The notes beneath the pieces are model-generated. The model worked only from the letters and a program-made list of their open reading frames with translations, did not search any database and was not told the DNA's origin. Below are positions 4,829 through 6,177 of a stretch of DNA of 6,177 bases, piece by piece. The stretch spans positions 1 to 6,177 of the forward strand of contig JAERRP010000110.1 in assembly GCA_016735415.1 (NCBI GenBank). The letters are read 5' to 3'. The translations under genes and the position numbers were made by a program. Within the stretch, counting starts at the first letter, position 1, and each line of letters begins with the position of its first letter. Source of the stretch: Desulfobacterales bacterium. GTDB taxonomy: Bacteria; Desulfobacterota; Desulfobacteria; Desulfobacterales; UBA5852.

Positions 4829-6177
4829 TTACAGCGCGGCATAGACGTCCGTTAATTCCTCCACCAGATGGCTGAAATGGGCGATGGCCTGCTCGATCGG
4901 TGCGGGGGAGGCCATGTCCACCCCGGCGACCGCAAGTTCCTCCAGCGGGAAGCGGCTGCCGCCCAGGGGCAGAAATCTCAGATAGCGCGCCCGTGCGCCT
5001 TCCACCCCCTCCATAACCTGCGACGCCAGCGCGATGGCCGCCGAAATGCCGGTGGCATACTTGTAGACGTAAAAGGCCGAATAGAAATGAGGAATGCGCA
5101 GGCATTCCAGCGTGAGGGCCTCGTCGATCACGAGCCGGTCGCCGAAATAGTCCTCCAGCAGTTCGCGGTAGACAGCGGTCAGGGTCTCCAGGGTCAGGGG
5201 TTCCTGATCTTCCGCCAGGCGGTGAACCTGCAGTTCGAATTCGGCGAACATGGTCTGGCGGAAGAGCGTGGCCCGGAGGTTGTCGATTTCGCGATTGAGC
5301 AGGTAGGCCCGCATGCGCGGGTCGTCCCGATAGCGCGCCAGCAGATGGGCGCTCAGAAGGGTTTCGTTGAAGGTGGAGGCCATCTCGGCCACGAAGATGG
5401 TGTAGTTGTGGTAGACGTAGGGCTGGTGCGCACAGGAGAAATGGGTGTGCATGGAATGGCCGGCCTCGTGGATCAGGGTGTAAAGGCTGCCGATGTTGCC
5501 GGCCTCATAGTTCAGGAGGATGTAGGGGGGCGAGTCGTAGCAGCCCGAGGAATAGGCCCCGCTGCGCTTGCCGCGGTTTTCGTAGCGGTCCACCCAGGTC
5601 CCGTTCAAGCCTGCGGCCAAGGTTTGGGTGTAGGCCGCCCCCAGGGGGGCCAGGGCCTGCACGCAGGTGTCGACGGCCTTTTCATAGGGCATTTGAAAGC
5701 GCACGTCCTTCACGATGGGCACATAGGTGTCGTAAAAGTGAAGCGCGTCCAGCCCGAGCGCTCGGCGGCGGAAATCAAGGTAGCACAGGAGAGGCGCCCG
5801 GTTGTCCCGCACGGTCGCGATCAGGTTGTCGTAGACGGCCGCCGGCATGCGGTCGCCGTGCAGGGCCGCCGCACGGCAATCGTCGTAACGGCGGCTGCGG
5901 GCATAGAAAAGATCACCCTTGATCGAACCGCCCAGGGCCGCGGCAAGGGTGTTTTTATGCTGGTCGTAGCGGTCGTAATACTGGAAGAAGGCCCGGCGGC
6001 GGACCTCGCGATCGGGGTTCTGCAGAAATGTGCTGAAATTGCCGTGGCTCAGTTCGACCTCCCGGCCCTGGTCGTCGGGCAGGGTTCCGAAACGCAGGTC
6101 CACGTTGTCCAATTGTCCGAAAACCTGGAAGGCGGTCTGGGCCATCTCGCGGCTCATGGCCAGCAGTTCTTCTTCTT
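4829..6177 (-). CDS. pepF: Oligoendopeptidase F, M3 family (5' end outside the window)
   Basis: 448 codons are visible. The protein's start lies beyond the right edge, since the frame stays open through the last base and the ATG at 6157 is internal (EEELLA precedes it). The family is usually about 600 residues, so roughly 150 N-terminal residues are missing. This is a cytosolic zinc endopeptidase that cleaves oligopeptides. The zinc site is HEAGH (5456-5470, two His ligands and the catalytic Glu), with the third ligand expected to be the Glu of FVAEMASTFNE (codon 5384-5386). Other family hallmarks are SGAYSSGCYDSPPYILLNY upstream of the zinc site, the substrate-side IPHFYSAFYVYKYATG (5048-5092) and the C-terminal GGSRFPLEELAVAGVDM. 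Everything expected at the catalytic and C-terminal end is intact, and the stop codon is TAA at 4829-4831. The gene converges on pepD. Its own promoter is not in the window. Confidence 0.93.
   Translation of the reverse strand, partial: EEELLAMSREMAQTAFQVFGQLDNVDLRFGTLPDDQGREVELSHGNFSTFLQNPDREVRRRAFFQYYDRYDQHKNTLAAALGGSIKGDLFYARSRRYDDCRAAALHGDRMPAAVYDNLIATVRDNRAPLLCYLDFRRRALGLDALHFYDTYVPIVKDVRFQMPYEKAVDTCVQALAPLGAAYTQTLAAGLNGTWVDRYENRGKRSGAYSSGCYDSPPYILLNYEAGNIGSLYTLIHEAGHSMHTHFSCAHQPYVYHNYTIFVAEMASTFNETLLSAHLLARYRDDPRMRAYLLNREIDNLRATLFRQTMFAEFELQVHRLAEDQEPLTLETLTAVYRELLEDYFGDRLVIDEALTLECLRIPHFYSAFYVYKYATGISAAIALASQVMEGVEGARARYLRFLPLGGSRFPLEELAVAGVDMASPAPIEQAIAHFSHLVEELTDVYAAL

Noticed and set aside
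6155..6157. ATG as the start of pepF
   Set aside because: The frame stays open to the window edge, and the preceding residues EEELLA continue naturally. A start here would remove about a quarter of the family's usual length.

Overview
The window is a GC-rich bacterial chromosome segment with four recognisable genes and one gene fragment. The envelope proteins (Sec signal peptides, an OmpA-like peptidoglycan-binding domain) point to a Gram-negative cell. The 3'-to-3' spacer at 4631-4828 holds a short dispersed-type repeat that resembles, from memory, intergenic repeats of Desulfobacterota (Desulfosarcina/Desulfobacteraceae type). That assignment is an inference and no search was run.

Left part, minus strand (1-785): a DUF3124 family exported protein (297-785) is followed 21 bp downstream by the start of a CPA2/Kef-type cation:proton antiporter. 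Only about 68 family-like residues of the antiporter remain. After that the frame enters about 75 bp of AT-richer, unrelated-looking DNA at the window edge and stops. This looks like a rearrangement, insertion or assembly junction.

Centre, plus strand (786-4630): a 331-bp divergent intergenic region carries one good sigma70-like promoter candidate in each direction and a foldable leader. It drives a 684-residue exported protein with a vWA domain (complete MIDAS), a degenerate OmpA-like domain, a beta-rich linker and a canonical OmpA-like domain. Its stop codon lies 7 bp before the start of pepD, a full-length M20C aminoacyl-histidine (Xaa-His) dipeptidase with all metal ligands. The two genes very likely form one transcript.

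Right part, minus strand (4829-6177): an M3 family oligoendopeptidase F, intact at its C-terminus with its HEAGH zinc site, runs off the right edge of the window. pepD and pepF converge, and the 124-bp repeat with imperfect terminal inverted repeats sits between them.

Functionally the window mixes envelope or ion-homeostasis genes (DUF3124, antiporter, vWA-OmpA) with two cytoplasmic peptidases that could act one after the other in peptide turnover. I see no defence system, CRISPR array, tRNA or rRNA, and no complete mobile element. The most unusual items are the broken antiporter, the tandem-OmpA/vWA architecture with an early C9 tract, and the intergenic repeat.
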